This document shows positions 33,931 through 43,065 of a DNA stretch of 64,000 bases, piece after piece. A program made the translations under genes and the position numbers. A model generated the notes under the pieces. That model had not been told where the DNA came from and made no database searches. It saw only the letters and a list, made by a program, of their open reading frames with translations. Position 1 is the first letter of the stretch. Each line of letters starts with the position of its first letter. The stretch is from Paenibacillus tritici (GTDB taxonomy: Bacteria > Bacillota > Bacilli > Paenibacillales > Paenibacillaceae). The stretch covers positions 124,001 to 188,000 of the forward strand of contig NZ_JABMKX010000005.1 of the NCBI RefSeq assembly GCF_013204885.1, in the 5' to 3' direction.

Positions 33931-34833
33931 TTACTCTGAGCCGATGAACTGGGTCTCGGGCATCCCCTTAAGATCGCTCAGGAATTGTCTCATCGCAGAA
34001 TTGACATACTTGCCGGATTTGGTAATGACACCTACGGGATGGGTCACCTCCAGCTCAATGATCGGGACGATGCGGAGTGTGCCAAGTCTAACCTCGGCCA
34101 TGACAGACTGCTTGGAGATGACCGCCGCGCCCAGGTCAAGCTCAACCATCCGCTTCACTTCCTCGCTGCTGGTCAGCTCCATGATCACGAGCGGCTGAAT
34201 GCCGTGCTTCGCCAGCACCTCATCGACGAATTTACGTCCGACCGTGTCCGGCGAGAGCAGGATAAGCGGTATTCTCCCCAGTGCCTCAATCCCGGCCGAT
34301 TTGACCTGGGCCAGCGGATGGCGGGGGGAGACAACCAGTTCAAAAGTATCATAATACAGGACTGAAGTAGTCATCCCCGGGTTGCGGCCGATCAGATAGC
34401 CGATGCCGACATCGACAATCCCGTTTTCGACATGCTGGTAGATTTGGGAGGAGGACATGGATGAGATCGATGTTTTGATATGCGGGAACTGATCCTGGAA
34501 ATAGGACAGCACCCGGGGGAGAATCTGGATAGCGATGGAGGTGGTCGTACCGAGAATAATATGCCCCTGGGGATTCTCATCGAGATCGGCAAGGCGCTGC
34601 TTAAGCTCATCTACGATACCTACAATCTGCTCTGCGTGGGCAAGGAAGACCTTGCCTCTGTCCGTCAGCGTTACCGGCTGGTTCCGGTCAACAAGCTGGG
34701 TTTTGAATTCTTCCTCCAGGCTTTTGATCTGCGCCGAGACGGCGGGCTGGGTAAGGTTGAGCAGTTCACCCGCCTTGCGGAAGCTCATCGTTTTGGAGAT
34801 GGTAATCAGTGTTTCGAGCTGGCTGATATTCAT
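33931..34833 (-). CDS. LysR-family regulator (CysL-like)
   Basis: A 300-residue LysR protein. The HTH (FRKAGELLNLTQPAVSAQIKSLEEEF) is at residues ~18-43. The effector domain has the ILGTTTSIAIQILPRVLSYF opening and a C-terminal ITKSGKYVNSAMRQFLSDL. It resembles the YwfK/CysL and CbbR branch. AAGGGGG lies 7 bases before the ATG. Targets unknown; candidates are itself and the adjacent PHP gene. The 388-base gap upstream carries the sigma-D promoter of cheX and a CCTCCCGGGAGG palindrome near 35066. Confidence 0.86.
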   Translation of the reverse strand: MNISQLETLITISKTMSFRKAGELLNLTQPAVSAQIKSLEEEFKTQLVDRNQPVTLTDRGKVFLAHAEQIVGIVDELKQRLADLDENPQGHIILGTTTSIAIQILPRVLSYFQDQFPHIKTSISSMSSSQIYQHVENGIVDVGIGYLIGRNPGMTTSVLYYDTFELVVSPRHPLAQVKSAGIEALGRIPLILLSPDTVGRKFVDEVLAKHGIQPLVIMELTSSEEVKRMVELDLGAAVISKQSVMAEVRLGTLRIVPIIELEVTHPVGVITKSGKYVNSAMRQFLSDLKGMPETQFIGSE

Positions 34834-35118
34834 GGACTTGCCCCCTTATGGCTACCGGATGGTGCCGCCGTATATTTGTACAAACAGGGAAAGCCCTAGC
34901 TTTCCAGAGGACGTATGCGCACATGTCTGCTTCTTAGAATTAGAGTCGGCTAGCTGCAAATTCTGACACGGTGAACGGAAAATATAGTTGCTGTGAGTGC
35001 TGCACTCGGAGGGTTTGACGCCGCAGGTTTTACGTTTATTGTTTAAATTATAGGAGATTCCTCCCGGGAGGGCAATGTTGCCGCCCAAACTATCTTCAGA
35101 AATCATTCGACAAGACCA

Positions 35119-35145
35119 TTAATTTTTGGTGAATAATACCGATAT
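35119..35145 (+). promoter_or_regulatory. Sigma-D (motility) promoter of cheX
   Basis: TTAA (35119-35122), 15 bases, ACCGATAT (35138-35145) compares with the Bacillus sigma-D consensus TAAA-N15-GCCGATAT, with one mismatch in each box. Confidence 0.62.
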
Positions 35146-35221
35146 ATGAAGTATAATAAATTTTATTGCTTAGGACTTTTGGTATATGACTAAAGACTGG
35201 TTGAGGGGGGACAGCACTTTC

Positions 35222-35677
35222 ATGAAAGCAGAAGTAATTAATCCGTTTTTAGAGTCTGCGCGCATTGTAATTGAACAGGTGATCCAAGTCTCGCCGTCCA
35301 CCGGTATGCTGGGGATTAAGGATATTGAACTGATCGATAATCATATATGGATTCAAGTGGGAATGACAGGTCAGCTCAGCGGGAATATTATCTTCGGGAT
35401 TGCCGAACCGGTAGCGCTTAAGATGGTGTCGGCCATGATGGGCGGTTATGTAATTACGGAAATGGATGAGATGGGGCAGAGTGCCATATCCGAGCTTGGC
35501 AATATGATCAGCGGCAATGCCAGTACTATTCTCTCCAACCAAGGGGTGTCTGTAGACATTACCCCGCCGAAGCTGATGAAGTCGGAGAGCATGTCCATAC
35601 TGCCGCGCAGAGCGCTGAGTATCCCTCTTGTGATGGAGGGCATCGGAGAGCTTGATATTCAGGTAATGATCTCTTAG
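35222..35677 (+). CDS. cheX: Chemotaxis phosphatase CheX
   Basis: A 151-residue CheC/CheX/FliY-family CheY-P phosphatase. The single active-site helix is SAISELGNMISGNAS with the catalytic E91 and N94; one such helix is the CheX pattern. It is not next to other chemotaxis genes. A sigma-D-like promoter upstream fits expression with the flagellar regulon. The ATG at 35222 is preceded by GAGGGGGG; an upstream in-frame start at 35186 is less likely. Confidence 0.87.
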   Translation: MKAEVINPFLESARIVIEQVIQVSPSTGMLGIKDIELIDNHIWIQVGMTGQLSGNIIFGIAEPVALKMVSAMMGGYVITEMDEMGQSAISELGNMISGNASTILSNQGVSVDITPPKLMKSESMSILPRRALSIPLVMEGIGELDIQVMIS

Positions 35678-35705
35678 GCGGATAATCGGGAGTTGAATAT
35701 ATTCC

Positions 35706-36482
35706 ATGGCATTACAAGGTAAAATTGTGGTCATTACAGGAGCATCCAGCGGGATTGGCGCGCTTACGGCACAGATGCTCAGCCAGCGCGGGGCGGTCCC
35801 GGTTCTGCTGGCCCGTTCGAAGGACAAGCTGCAGGAGATCGCGGCGGGAATTCCGGGCGCACATGGACTGTTCGTCTGCGATGTGACCGATGAGGCGGCC
35901 GTTGAACGCACCTTCGGGGAGATCCTGGACCAGTTCGGCAGAATTGATATTCTGCTCAATAATGCCGGTTACGGCAAGTTCGCCGCTTTTACGGAGATGG
36001 AGCCGGGCGAATTCGACGCCATGATGGATGTGAACTATATGGGGATTGTCCGCTGCACCAAGGCGGTAGTACCTCATATGCTGGAGCGCGGCAGCGGCCA
36101 GATTGTGAATGTGGCTTCGATGGCCGGCAAAATCGGCACAGCCCGCGCGGTTGCTTATACCGCCACCAAACATGCGGTTCTCGGCTTCACCAATGCGCTC
36201 CGTCAGGAGTTGAGAAAGAGCGGAATTATTGTCTCGGCCGTGAACCCCGGACCGATTGCCACCGAATTCTTCAAGACCGCCGACCCTTCCGGCAATTATG
36301 AGAAAAGTGTAAGCCGGATCATGATGACTCCGCAGCATGTGTCTGCGAAGATCGTGAAGCTGATGGAGAAGGGCAAAGAGGAAATCGACCTCCCCGGTCT
36401 GGCTGGCTTCGGCATCCGTCTCTATGGCCTGATTCCACGGCTGGCGGACAAGCTGACCTACAATGTTATGAACCGGAAATGA
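35706..36482 (+). CDS. Short-chain dehydrogenase/reductase
   Basis: A 258-residue classical SDR. Cofactor motif TGASSGIG (11-18), NNAG (85-88), catalytic S138, and Y151/K155 in YTATK. An Arg (LARSKDKL) after strand 2 favours NADPH. The C-terminus (GLAGFGIRLYGLIPRLADKL) is amphipathic and may touch the membrane, as in YqjQ-type SDRs. It starts 28 bases after cheX with only a weak ribosome site (GGGAG). Substrate unknown. Confidence 0.88.
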   Translation: MALQGKIVVITGASSGIGALTAQMLSQRGAVPVLLARSKDKLQEIAAGIPGAHGLFVCDVTDEAAVERTFGEILDQFGRIDILLNNAGYGKFAAFTEMEPGEFDAMMDVNYMGIVRCTKAVVPHMLERGSGQIVNVASMAGKIGTARAVAYTATKHAVLGFTNALRQELRKSGIIVSAVNPGPIATEFFKTADPSGNYEKSVSRIMMTPQHVSAKIVKLMEKGKEEIDLPGLAGFGIRLYGLIPRLADKLTYNVMNRK

Positions 36483-36568
36483 TGACCGGCCAGGAAGCAA
36501 AGTGCTTGTCCCCTTTTGCATACAGGAAGATGTCCCCCTTGATAAATACGGCTTGGACTTAGAATTAT

Positions 36569-36597
36569 GGCCTTCCATTTGGTGGAGAGGCCTTTTT
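36569..36597 (+). terminator. Terminator after SDR gene
   Basis: GGCCTTCCA pairs with TGGAGAGGCC (one bulge), then TTTTT. Confidence 0.72.
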
Positions 36598-36645
36598 GGC
36601 ATATAATGAACATATTATCTTAAGTGAAAAGGATGAATACCTATT

Positions 36646-38136
36646 ATGAATAAAGCTTCTTTTGCAGCTATCGGCATTCAGGAAGATCTTGCTGCCCGGT
36701 TGTCTGAATTCGGCATTACCGAACCATCCCCCGTACAGGAGCAGACGATTCCGCTTCTGCTGGAAGGAAGAGATGTTCTGGCCGCTTCCCAGACAGGAAC
36801 AGGCAAAACGCTGGCTTATCTGCTGCCGCTGCTGCAAGGGATTAACCCGGACCAGAAATCGGTGCAAAAAATTGTGCTGGCACCGACCCAGGAGCTGGCG
36901 ATGCAGATCCTCCGCGAAGCGGAGCGCTACGGGGAACACCGGGGCATCCGGGCGATAGGGCTGATCGGCGGGGCGGCGATCAAGCGCCAGATTGACAAGC
37001 TGCGGGAGCATCCCCACCTGGTGGTAGGTACACCGGGACGCGTGCGGGAGCTAATCGGGCTGCGCAAGCTGAAGATGCATGAGGTAACCACGATTATACT
37101 CGATGAGGCCGACCAGATGTTCCAGCTTAGCGGCGCCGGTGAAGTGACGAAGATTGTCAGCAGTGCGCTGCGTACCCGGCAGTTGGTCATGCTGTCTGCA
37201 ACGATTGGACCGGAGACCCGGCTGCTGGCGAACCGGGAGATGAAGAATCCTGCCGAGGTGGGTATTGATCCCGGTATGATGACCGCGGCGAGTCTTGAAC
37301 ATCACTATGTAGTCGCCGAGGAGCGGAACAAGCTCGACATGCTCCGCCGGGTGATCCGCCACTACAAGCCGGAGCGTGCGCTGGTGTTCGTGAACGCCAC
37401 CGACGACATCGCCGAGGTGACGGCCAAGCTGAACCACCTTGGACTTCCGGCCGCCGCGCTCTATGGCGATGCCGACAAGGTGACGCGCAGCAATGTGCTG
37501 GCCCGCTTCAAGGGCGGCAAGTTCAAGGTGCTGGTCGCCAGTGACGTGGCGGCCAGAGGTCTTGACATTGAGAATCTGACGCTGGTCGTCAGCTTCGATC
37601 CGGCCTTTGACTCCGAGCACTATGTCCACCGTGCCGGACGGACGGGGCGCATGGGCAAACGCGGGATGTCCGTAACGATTGTTACGGAGCAGCAGACGTT
37701 CATCATGCGCAAATTCGCCCGCGAGCTGGATATCCAGCTGGACGAGCGGGCGATGGCCTTCGGCAAGGCGCTGGCGGACAGCGAGCGCAGTGAACTGCGC
37801 AGCGGCGGGGGCGGAAACGCCCGCCGCGAGGGGGCTCTACCGCGCGGCGGCGAAGCCCCGCGCACCGGCAAGCCCCAGGTGCGCAGCGAGGCTGCTGGAA
37901 CAGCAGCCGGAGGGAGCGGCGGCGCAGCGCCGGCAGGGCAGCCGGGACCAGCGGCTGCCAGCGGTGAGGGCACGGTGCGGCGTGAGCAGCACCGGCCGGG
38001 GATTGCCGCAAGCACGCGCAGCGCGGCGGGGCCCGCGGGCAAGGCGCGCAGCCAGGCAGAGCGCGACAAGAACCGCAAGAATAAGGGAGCCCCGAAGTGG
38101 CTCAAGAACAAAACCCCGAGAGGTGACGGTCAATGA
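36646..38136 (+). CDS. DEAD-box RNA helicase with long basic tail
   Basis: A 496-residue ATP-dependent RNA helicase. Q-motif region FGITEPSPVQEQTIP, motif I ASQTGTGKT (47-55), PTQELA, GTPGR, DEAD (153-156), SAT (184-186), ARGLD and HRAGRTGR (328-335). After residue ~381 comes a ~115-residue Gly/Ala/Arg/Pro-rich tail ending in a Lys-rich segment (KNRKNKGAPKWLKNKTPRG), likely a disordered RNA-binding extension. It resembles the YfmL/CshC-type group involved in ribosome assembly or cold adaptation. Its stop overlaps the start of the ABC ATPase gene by 4 bases (ATGA). Confidence 0.92.
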   Translation: MNKASFAAIGIQEDLAARLSEFGITEPSPVQEQTIPLLLEGRDVLAASQTGTGKTLAYLLPLLQGINPDQKSVQKIVLAPTQELAMQILREAERYGEHRGIRAIGLIGGAAIKRQIDKLREHPHLVVGTPGRVRELIGLRKLKMHEVTTIILDEADQMFQLSGAGEVTKIVSSALRTRQLVMLSATIGPETRLLANREMKNPAEVGIDPGMMTAASLEHHYVVAEERNKLDMLRRVIRHYKPERALVFVNATDDIAEVTAKLNHLGLPAAALYGDADKVTRSNVLARFKGGKFKVLVASDVAARGLDIENLTLVVSFDPAFDSEHYVHRAGRTGRMGKRGMSVTIVTEQQTFIMRKFARELDIQLDERAMAFGKALADSERSELRSGGGGNARREGALPRGGEAPRTGKPQVRSEAAGTAAGGSGGAAPAGQPGPAAASGEGTVRREQHRPGIAASTRSAAGPAGKARSQAERDKNRKNKGAPKWLKNKTPRGDGQ

Positions 38137-38879
38137 ATACAGCTCCCGTATTGCAAATTACGGGCTTAAGCGGAGGCTACAGCCTGAATAAGCCGGTGCT
38201 TCATGATATCGGCCTGCAGGTGCAGCCAGGTGAGATGGTCGGGTTAATCGGACTGAACGGTGCGGGCAAAAGCACCACGATGAAGCATATCCTGGGGCTG
38301 ATGTCCCCGCATAAGGGCGAGATTACTGTACAAGGGAAGACGCGGGGCAGCGATCCCGAGAGCTATCACAGCGCGCTGTCCTTTGTGCCGGAATCCCCTT
38401 TGCTCTATGAGGAATTGACGGTCCGTGAGCATGTGGAATTCACTGCCCGGGCCTATGGTGTAGAACGCAGTGATTATGAATCACGCACCAGCCAGCTGGC
38501 GGCACTCTTCAATATGGAGGACAAGATGGATACCCTGTCCTCCCATCTATCCAAGGGCATGAAGCAGAAGGTGATGATTATGTGCGCGTTCGTAGCGCGC
38601 CCTGCCCTGTATGTCATCGACGAACCCTTCCTCGGCCTCGATCCGCTGGGTATCCGCTCGCTGCTGGATTTCATGCTGGATCTGAAGAAGTCCGGGGCGT
38701 CGATTCTGCTCAGCTCGCATATTCTCTCCACCATCGAGAACTATTGTGACCGGTTCATTGTACTGCATCGCGGAATGGTGATCGCGGAGGGAACGCTTGC
38801 CGAGATGACCGCGAAGGCCGGACTGCAGGGCTTGAATTTGGAGCAGCTGTTCTACGAGCTGGTTCAGGGAGGGAAATGA
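38133..38879 (+). CDS. ecsA: ABC transporter ATP-binding protein EcsA
   Basis: A 248-residue ATPase. Walker A GLNGAGKS (40-47), signature LSKGMKQK (~138-145), Walker B LYVIDEPFLGLDP and the H-loop LSSHILSTIE. The short LYEELTVREHVEFTARAYGV segment and the EcsB-type partner gene right after it identify the Ecs exporter, which affects protein secretion, sporulation and competence in Bacillus. It overlaps the helicase gene by 4 bases; the partner starts 1 base after the stop. Confidence 0.88.
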   Translation: MNTAPVLQITGLSGGYSLNKPVLHDIGLQVQPGEMVGLIGLNGAGKSTTMKHILGLMSPHKGEITVQGKTRGSDPESYHSALSFVPESPLLYEELTVREHVEFTARAYGVERSDYESRTSQLAALFNMEDKMDTLSSHLSKGMKQKVMIMCAFVARPALYVIDEPFLGLDPLGIRSLLDFMLDLKKSGASILLSSHILSTIENYCDRFIVLHRGMVIAEGTLAEMTAKAGLQGLNLEQLFYELVQGGK

Positions 38880-38880
38880 T

Positions 38881-40101
38881 ATGGATTTGAAGGAGCTGCG
38901 CCGGCAGCGGCGCAGCCGGTTCACAGGTAGCTTGATTCCTTATGTGGGTTATATTATTCAGAGCGGTGTAGCGATGGTGTTCCTGCTGGTACTGATTATG
39001 TTCTCCGCCTGGTATACTGCGCTGCTGCGCGATATTCCGGCAGGCATACCCATCCGCTGGATTATGCTTCTTCTGCTGATCCCTGCGGCGGTGCACAGCA
39101 GCTTCCGGACGTATCTGCAGACCCCGGACACGATCTTCCTGCTGCCGCAGGGTCACCGGATGAGGGAGTATTTCGCCCCTTCCTGGGTCAGCGGCAATGT
39201 GTGGAAGATCCTGCGCCTGGCCTTTATACTCATTACGATATGGCCGCTGTACATACGCACGGATGAGTCGCCTAAGGGGCTGCTGGCTACGCTTCTGGTG
39301 CTGATCCTGGTGAAGCTGCTGTCCAGCTACGGGTTATGGCGGGAGACCGCTATGCTCTCGCGTCCGGCTGCCAGTGGCTATAATCTGCTGCGCTGGGCAG
39401 TAGGCACCCTGATGGTTGCCGCCTGGGTATGGCAGCCGTCGATCCGCGCACTGATCTTCATCGTGATTCTGGCCGCAGCCTACGCGGCAGCATTGTCCGT
39501 TCCCGGCCGGCATTCCGTTCCGTGGGAACGCTTGATTACCATGGAGAAGAATCAGGGGACCCGGGCGCTGATGGTTCTTGGCTGGTTCGTCGATGTTCCC
39601 GGCCGCGAGCAGCGGGTCTATGCCCGGCGTTATCTGAGCAAGTGGGGGAGCGGCATCACCTGGCAGCGGAATTCGGCCTACCGCTTCCTGTTGACCAAAA
39701 GCTTCGCCCGCGGCGACATCTTCGGCATCGTCCTGCGGATTGCGGTGCTCGATCTGTTCCTGGTCTGGATGACACGAGGCAGCTACCTTGGCAGCGGCAT
39801 TTATGTATTTTTCCTTTTTCTGATGGGCATTCAGCTGACAGCGCTGCGCAAGCTGCACAGTGAATCGTTCTGGCTGACCGTGTACCCGCTGCCGGAAGGC
39901 AGCAAGGGGAAGGGGACGATCCAGTTTGTCTTCCGGGCCCATCTGGTCCTGGCCCTGCTGACCGGTCTTCCCCTCCTGCTTGAATTGGGGGACCGGCCGC
40001 TGCCGGCCCTGGGAACCTACGCCTGCGGGTTCCTGCTGGCGTATCTGTTCAGAGTCTCGTCCACCCGCAAGGAAGCGCGCGTGGATGAGGATGACTTATA
40101 G
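38881..40101 (+). CDS. ecsB: ABC transporter permease EcsB
   Basis: A 406-residue membrane subunit with a basic N-terminus (LKELRRQRRSRF) and about eight to ten hydrophobic helices in two groups (about 25-210 and 285-400). Its position directly behind ecsA and its size identify it as EcsB. The Bacillus pair is needed for efficient protein secretion and intramembrane proteolysis by RasP; the transported substrate is not established. The ribosome site GGGAGG lies at the end of ecsA. Confidence 0.85.
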   Translation: MDLKELRRQRRSRFTGSLIPYVGYIIQSGVAMVFLLVLIMFSAWYTALLRDIPAGIPIRWIMLLLLIPAAVHSSFRTYLQTPDTIFLLPQGHRMREYFAPSWVSGNVWKILRLAFILITIWPLYIRTDESPKGLLATLLVLILVKLLSSYGLWRETAMLSRPAASGYNLLRWAVGTLMVAAWVWQPSIRALIFIVILAAAYAAALSVPGRHSVPWERLITMEKNQGTRALMVLGWFVDVPGREQRVYARRYLSKWGSGITWQRNSAYRFLLTKSFARGDIFGIVLRIAVLDLFLVWMTRGSYLGSGIYVFFLFLMGIQLTALRKLHSESFWLTVYPLPEGSKGKGTIQFVFRAHLVLALLTGLPLLLELGDRPLPALGTYACGFLLAYLFRVSSTRKEARVDEDDL

Positions 40102-40145
40102 AACTTACTGTATGCACCTATGTGCCTAATGCTATACACATGACA

Positions 40146-40185
40146 AATGGCCTCATTCTCCGCTACCGCAGAGTGTGAGGCCATT
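40146..40185. terminator. Hairpin after ecsB
   Basis: AATGGCCTCA (40146-40155) pairs with TGAGGCCATT (40176-40185); the T tract is poor. It lies between convergent ecsB and the YjcZ-like gene. Confidence 0.55.
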
Positions 40186-40258
40186 GTTATGGAGCGGGGA
40201 ATGCGGTAACACGGGAGTGGAGAGAGCGCAAGGCTCTCTCCAGGGAGTGATTCCCGGT

Positions 40259-40375
40259 TTAGACAAAGAGTGAACGGCTGATGATAACCAGCAGGATAAA
40301 GAGAACCAGAATTGCGCCTGTGCTTGTGAATGCACCGTGTCCGTATCCGTATCCGCCTCTAACTTCTTCGCTCAT
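40259..40375 (-). CDS. YjcZ-family small sporulation protein
   Basis: A 38-residue peptide: MSEEVRGGYGYGHG, then one transmembrane helix (GAILVLFILLVIISRSLFV). The Gly/Tyr-rich start and single helix define the YjcZ family of sporulation-associated peptides. The ATG at 40375 has AAAGGGG 7 bases upstream; the ATG two codons earlier is too close. A sigma-E/K-type -10 upstream supports sporulation expression. Confidence 0.8.
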   Translation of the reverse strand: MSEEVRGGYGYGHGAFTSTGAILVLFILLVIISRSLFV

Positions 40376-40423
40376 GTTCATTCCCCTTTCGATTGTTTGT
40401 TGTTGTACTTGAGTACACATCGT

Positions 40424-40450
40424 ATTGTATGTGCGGAGGGATGAACGTGT
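40424..40450 (-). promoter_or_regulatory. Sigma-E/K-type promoter of the YjcZ-like gene
   Basis: On the minus strand CATACAAT (40424-40431) matches the sporulation -10 consensus perfectly; an ACAC lies 15-17 bases upstream. The predicted 5' UTR is about 42 bases. Confidence 0.55.
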
Positions 40451-40476
40451 ATAGGCCAATGCCATAGAGGGAGGCG

Positions 40477-40509
40477 AAAAAAAGTAGCCCCGGGTTTCCG
40501 GGGCTACTT
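40477..40509 (-). terminator. Terminator of the aminotransferase gene
   Basis: On the minus strand AAGTAGCCCCGG pairs with CCGGGGCTACTT, then TTTTT. Confidence 0.9.
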
Positions 40510-40534
40510 ACTTGCCTATGTCAAAGCTTGGTGA

Positions 40535-41836
40535 TCAGGCTTTCTCCAAATCACGGATGCCCGCATAGACCAGATCGAACAGATCCTCAAGCTGCTCCTC
40601 TTCGATGCAGGAGAAGGCAATGCGCAGATCCGTTTCACCGAGGGCGATGGTGCCCAGGCCGTAATGGTGGATCAGGTGGAGCCGTAAGGCTTCAGCCGGC
40701 ACGGTGAGCAGCTTCAGGCACATGAAGTACCCGGAGTTGAACGGATAATACGTCCATACGTCGTCGCCGTATTTGCCGCTGTCCAGCAGCGCCTTCACTT
40801 TGTTGGCCCGGCCTTTCATGATCTGGAACTTCTCTTCCTTTTGTGCGGCGAATTCCGGCGCCTTCAGCGCGTCCAGGACAAAGGTCTGCGATGGATGTGC
40901 TCCGCTGGAGATGGTGGCCCGGATGATGCCCAGTGTTTTTTGCTCCAGGGCTGCCAGCAGCTCCTTGTTCTCCGAAGCGTAGGTGATGAAGCCGACGCGG
41001 AAGCCCCAGACGAATTCTTCCTTGGTGGCTCCGTCAATCTTGACCGCCAGCACGCGCGGATGCAGATTCGCCAGCTTGCCGAACAGGGATTCCTTGAGCG
41101 AATCCTCGAAAAAGAGTCCGAAATAAGCGTCATCGCTGACCACGACCACATTGATGCCCTCTTCGGCGGCACGCAGAATGGCGGCAACGATGGCTTCGCC
41201 TTCCTTAATGCCCGGTGTATATCCGGTCGGATTGTTCGGGAAGTTAAGCAGGACGATGGCTTTGCCGCGGTCCTTCTGGGACAGCAGCGCATCGAGCAGA
41301 CCTTCACTATTGAAGTTCATATCCTCGGTGAACAGCGGATAATTAACGGTCTCGGTCAGGCGGCGGATGCCGAAGGTCAGCTCGTAGTTCTCCCAGTTTT
41401 TGTCCGGATAGATGACGGCATCCCCTTGCTCAGCGAACAGATCGGCAACGATGCTAAGCCCGTGGGTCAGCGCATTCGTTACGACAGGATTGCTGAAGGA
41501 CTTGCCTTCAAGCGACGGATTCTCACGCAGCATCTTCTCCCGCCATACGGAACGAAGCTCCGGCTTGCCTGCTGGAGGCGCGTAGCCGTAGAGGTCTTTG
41601 GGACTGTAGGCGGAGAGTTTATCCTGGATCACACCAAGGTGCATCGGCAACCCGTTCTCGGTAGCGATTCCGATGGTGGCGTTATACTTCTTGGCATGAG
41701 CCGTGGCTTCTGCGGATTGGCTCAGGATCCCCTCTTTGGGGAAATAGATTGCTTTACCGAGACTAGAGAGCATATCGTACACATGTTCATTGCCTGCCTT
41801 GATGCTGTCATTCAATTGTCCAGCCAGTGGATTCAT
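40535..41836 (-). CDS. Class I/II-fold PLP-dependent aminotransferase
   Basis: A 433-residue fold-type I PLP enzyme. FPNNPTGY (about 200-206) and VVSDDAYFG hold the cofactor phosphate/pyridine side. The Schiff-base lysine is probably K272 in DGATKEEFVWGFRVGF, a Thr-Lys-Glu-Glu context rather than the common Ser-x-x-Lys, so it forms its own subgroup. The substrate is not clear. The ATG at 41836 (MNPLAGQLND) has GGAAGG 9 bases upstream; upstream in-frame ATGs overlap that site. It is monocistronic and divergent from the AraC gene over ~280 bases. Confidence 0.85.
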   Translation of the reverse strand: MNPLAGQLNDSIKAGNEHVYDMLSSLGKAIYFPKEGILSQSAEATAHAKKYNATIGIATENGLPMHLGVIQDKLSAYSPKDLYGYAPPAGKPELRSVWREKMLRENPSLEGKSFSNPVVTNALTHGLSIVADLFAEQGDAVIYPDKNWENYELTFGIRRLTETVNYPLFTEDMNFNSEGLLDALLSQKDRGKAIVLLNFPNNPTGYTPGIKEGEAIVAAILRAAEEGINVVVVSDDAYFGLFFEDSLKESLFGKLANLHPRVLAVKIDGATKEEFVWGFRVGFITYASENKELLAALEQKTLGIIRATISSGAHPSQTFVLDALKAPEFAAQKEEKFQIMKGRANKVKALLDSGKYGDDVWTYYPFNSGYFMCLKLLTVPAEALRLHLIHHYGLGTIALGETDLRIAFSCIEEEQLEDLFDLVYAGIRDLEKA

Positions 41837-42116
41837 CAGTTTCATCCTTCCGGTATTCTTCTGGGATATATACGCTAACATTGCCTAACATTATAACACC
41901 GTGGATTGTCGCCGTCACTGAGGAATGCTGCGTTTTCACAAATACTTTTGGAATCAGGCAAGCGCCTCCTCTTCAGCCGGACATTGGCATCACGCGCCGG
42001 GCAAGACTTTCTGTGACAGGTTCGGGAACGGCCTGAAGCCGTGAAGATGTACAAAAGGGAACCGGACAAGGTATTATGAAAAGTAAGCTTACGCTATACG
42101 TTTAGGAGGGAACCAT

Positions 42117-42902
42117 ATGCTGCATGCATCGCCATCCTCTTTTGTCATCCTCCCGGCCCTGGCGAAGATTGTCTGTGAACCGGGCTGGAAGTGGCAAAAA
42201 AGAGAGAAGCCGCTGCAAAATTATGATTTGTTCTATGTCTGGAGCGGAGAGGGAACCGTTGTGCGCAGCGGGGTGCCTTATCAGGTGGGGAAGGGAAGCT
42301 GCTTCCTGTTCCGTCCGGGGGACCATACCAGTGCGACACACAATCCGCAAAAGCCGCTTGTGCTTACATATATTCATTTCGATGTTACCGAGGAGGTAAC
42401 CGAGATTCCGGCACCGTACCATGAGCTGACGGAGACGGTGGAATTCGAGCATCTGCTGGCCCGTTATGTCCGCCTGTTCCTGGTGCAGACCTATGCCGCG
42501 GAGGAGGAAGGCCGCCTGATTCTGAAGCAGTTGATGATTCATCTGCTGCGGCAGGATCAGGTAGTGCCGGTTGAACGCCATGTCAGCAACCAGCTGGCTG
42601 AGGTGATCCATGAGGTCGCCAACTATGTCAGCCAGCATCCGGGTGCTGCGCACCGGGTAGAGGATCTGGCCGCCCGGGCGGGGCTGTCGCCGCGCTACTT
42701 CTCGATCAAGTTCAAAGAGATCACCGGCTCCTCGGTCCAGTCCTATGTGATCCGTGCGAGAATTGAACGGGCACAGCATCTGCTGCTGTATGCCGGCATG
42801 AATGTAACCGAGGTGGCGGATGCGCTGGGTTACCGCGATATCTTCTTTTTCAGCCGCCAGTTCAAGCAGCACACCGGCAAAAGCCCGTCGGAAATCCGCT
42901 GA
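42117..42902 (+). CDS. AraC-family transcriptional regulator with cupin-like sensor domain
   Basis: A 261-residue regulator. The N-terminal ~120 residues form a cupin-like ligand domain (YDLFYVWSGEGTVVRSGV, GSCFLFRPGDHTSATHN). The C-terminal double HTH follows (VEDLAARAGLSPRYFSIKFK and VTEVADALGYRDIFFFSRQF, ending KHTGKSPSEIR). The ribosome site is TTAGGAGGG. It stands alone, divergent from the aminotransferase, with its own terminator. The ligand is unknown. Confidence 0.88.
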   Translation: MLHASPSSFVILPALAKIVCEPGWKWQKREKPLQNYDLFYVWSGEGTVVRSGVPYQVGKGSCFLFRPGDHTSATHNPQKPLVLTYIHFDVTEEVTEIPAPYHELTETVEFEHLLARYVRLFLVQTYAAEEEGRLILKQLMIHLLRQDQVVPVERHVSNQLAEVIHEVANYVSQHPGAAHRVEDLAARAGLSPRYFSIKFKEITGSSVQSYVIRARIERAQHLLLYAGMNVTEVADALGYRDIFFFSRQFKQHTGKSPSEIR

Positions 42903-42942
42903 CCCGGGCGTCTAAATGCTGCTGGCTGCCCGGTGACGCGTC

Positions 42943-42968
42943 AGCCCTGCCACCGGCAGGGCTTTTTG
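42943..42968 (+). terminator. Terminator after AraC gene
   Basis: AGCCCTGCC, ACC loop, GGCAGGGCT, TTTTT. Confidence 0.9.
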
Positions 42969-43065
42969 CTACAGGAATAGCCGGGGTCCATCAAAAGTTG
43001 AAGCGGGCATCCGTCTGTGACAGAATATAAGTATGAACACAAAAGACAGGAGAGGGAGAATACTT

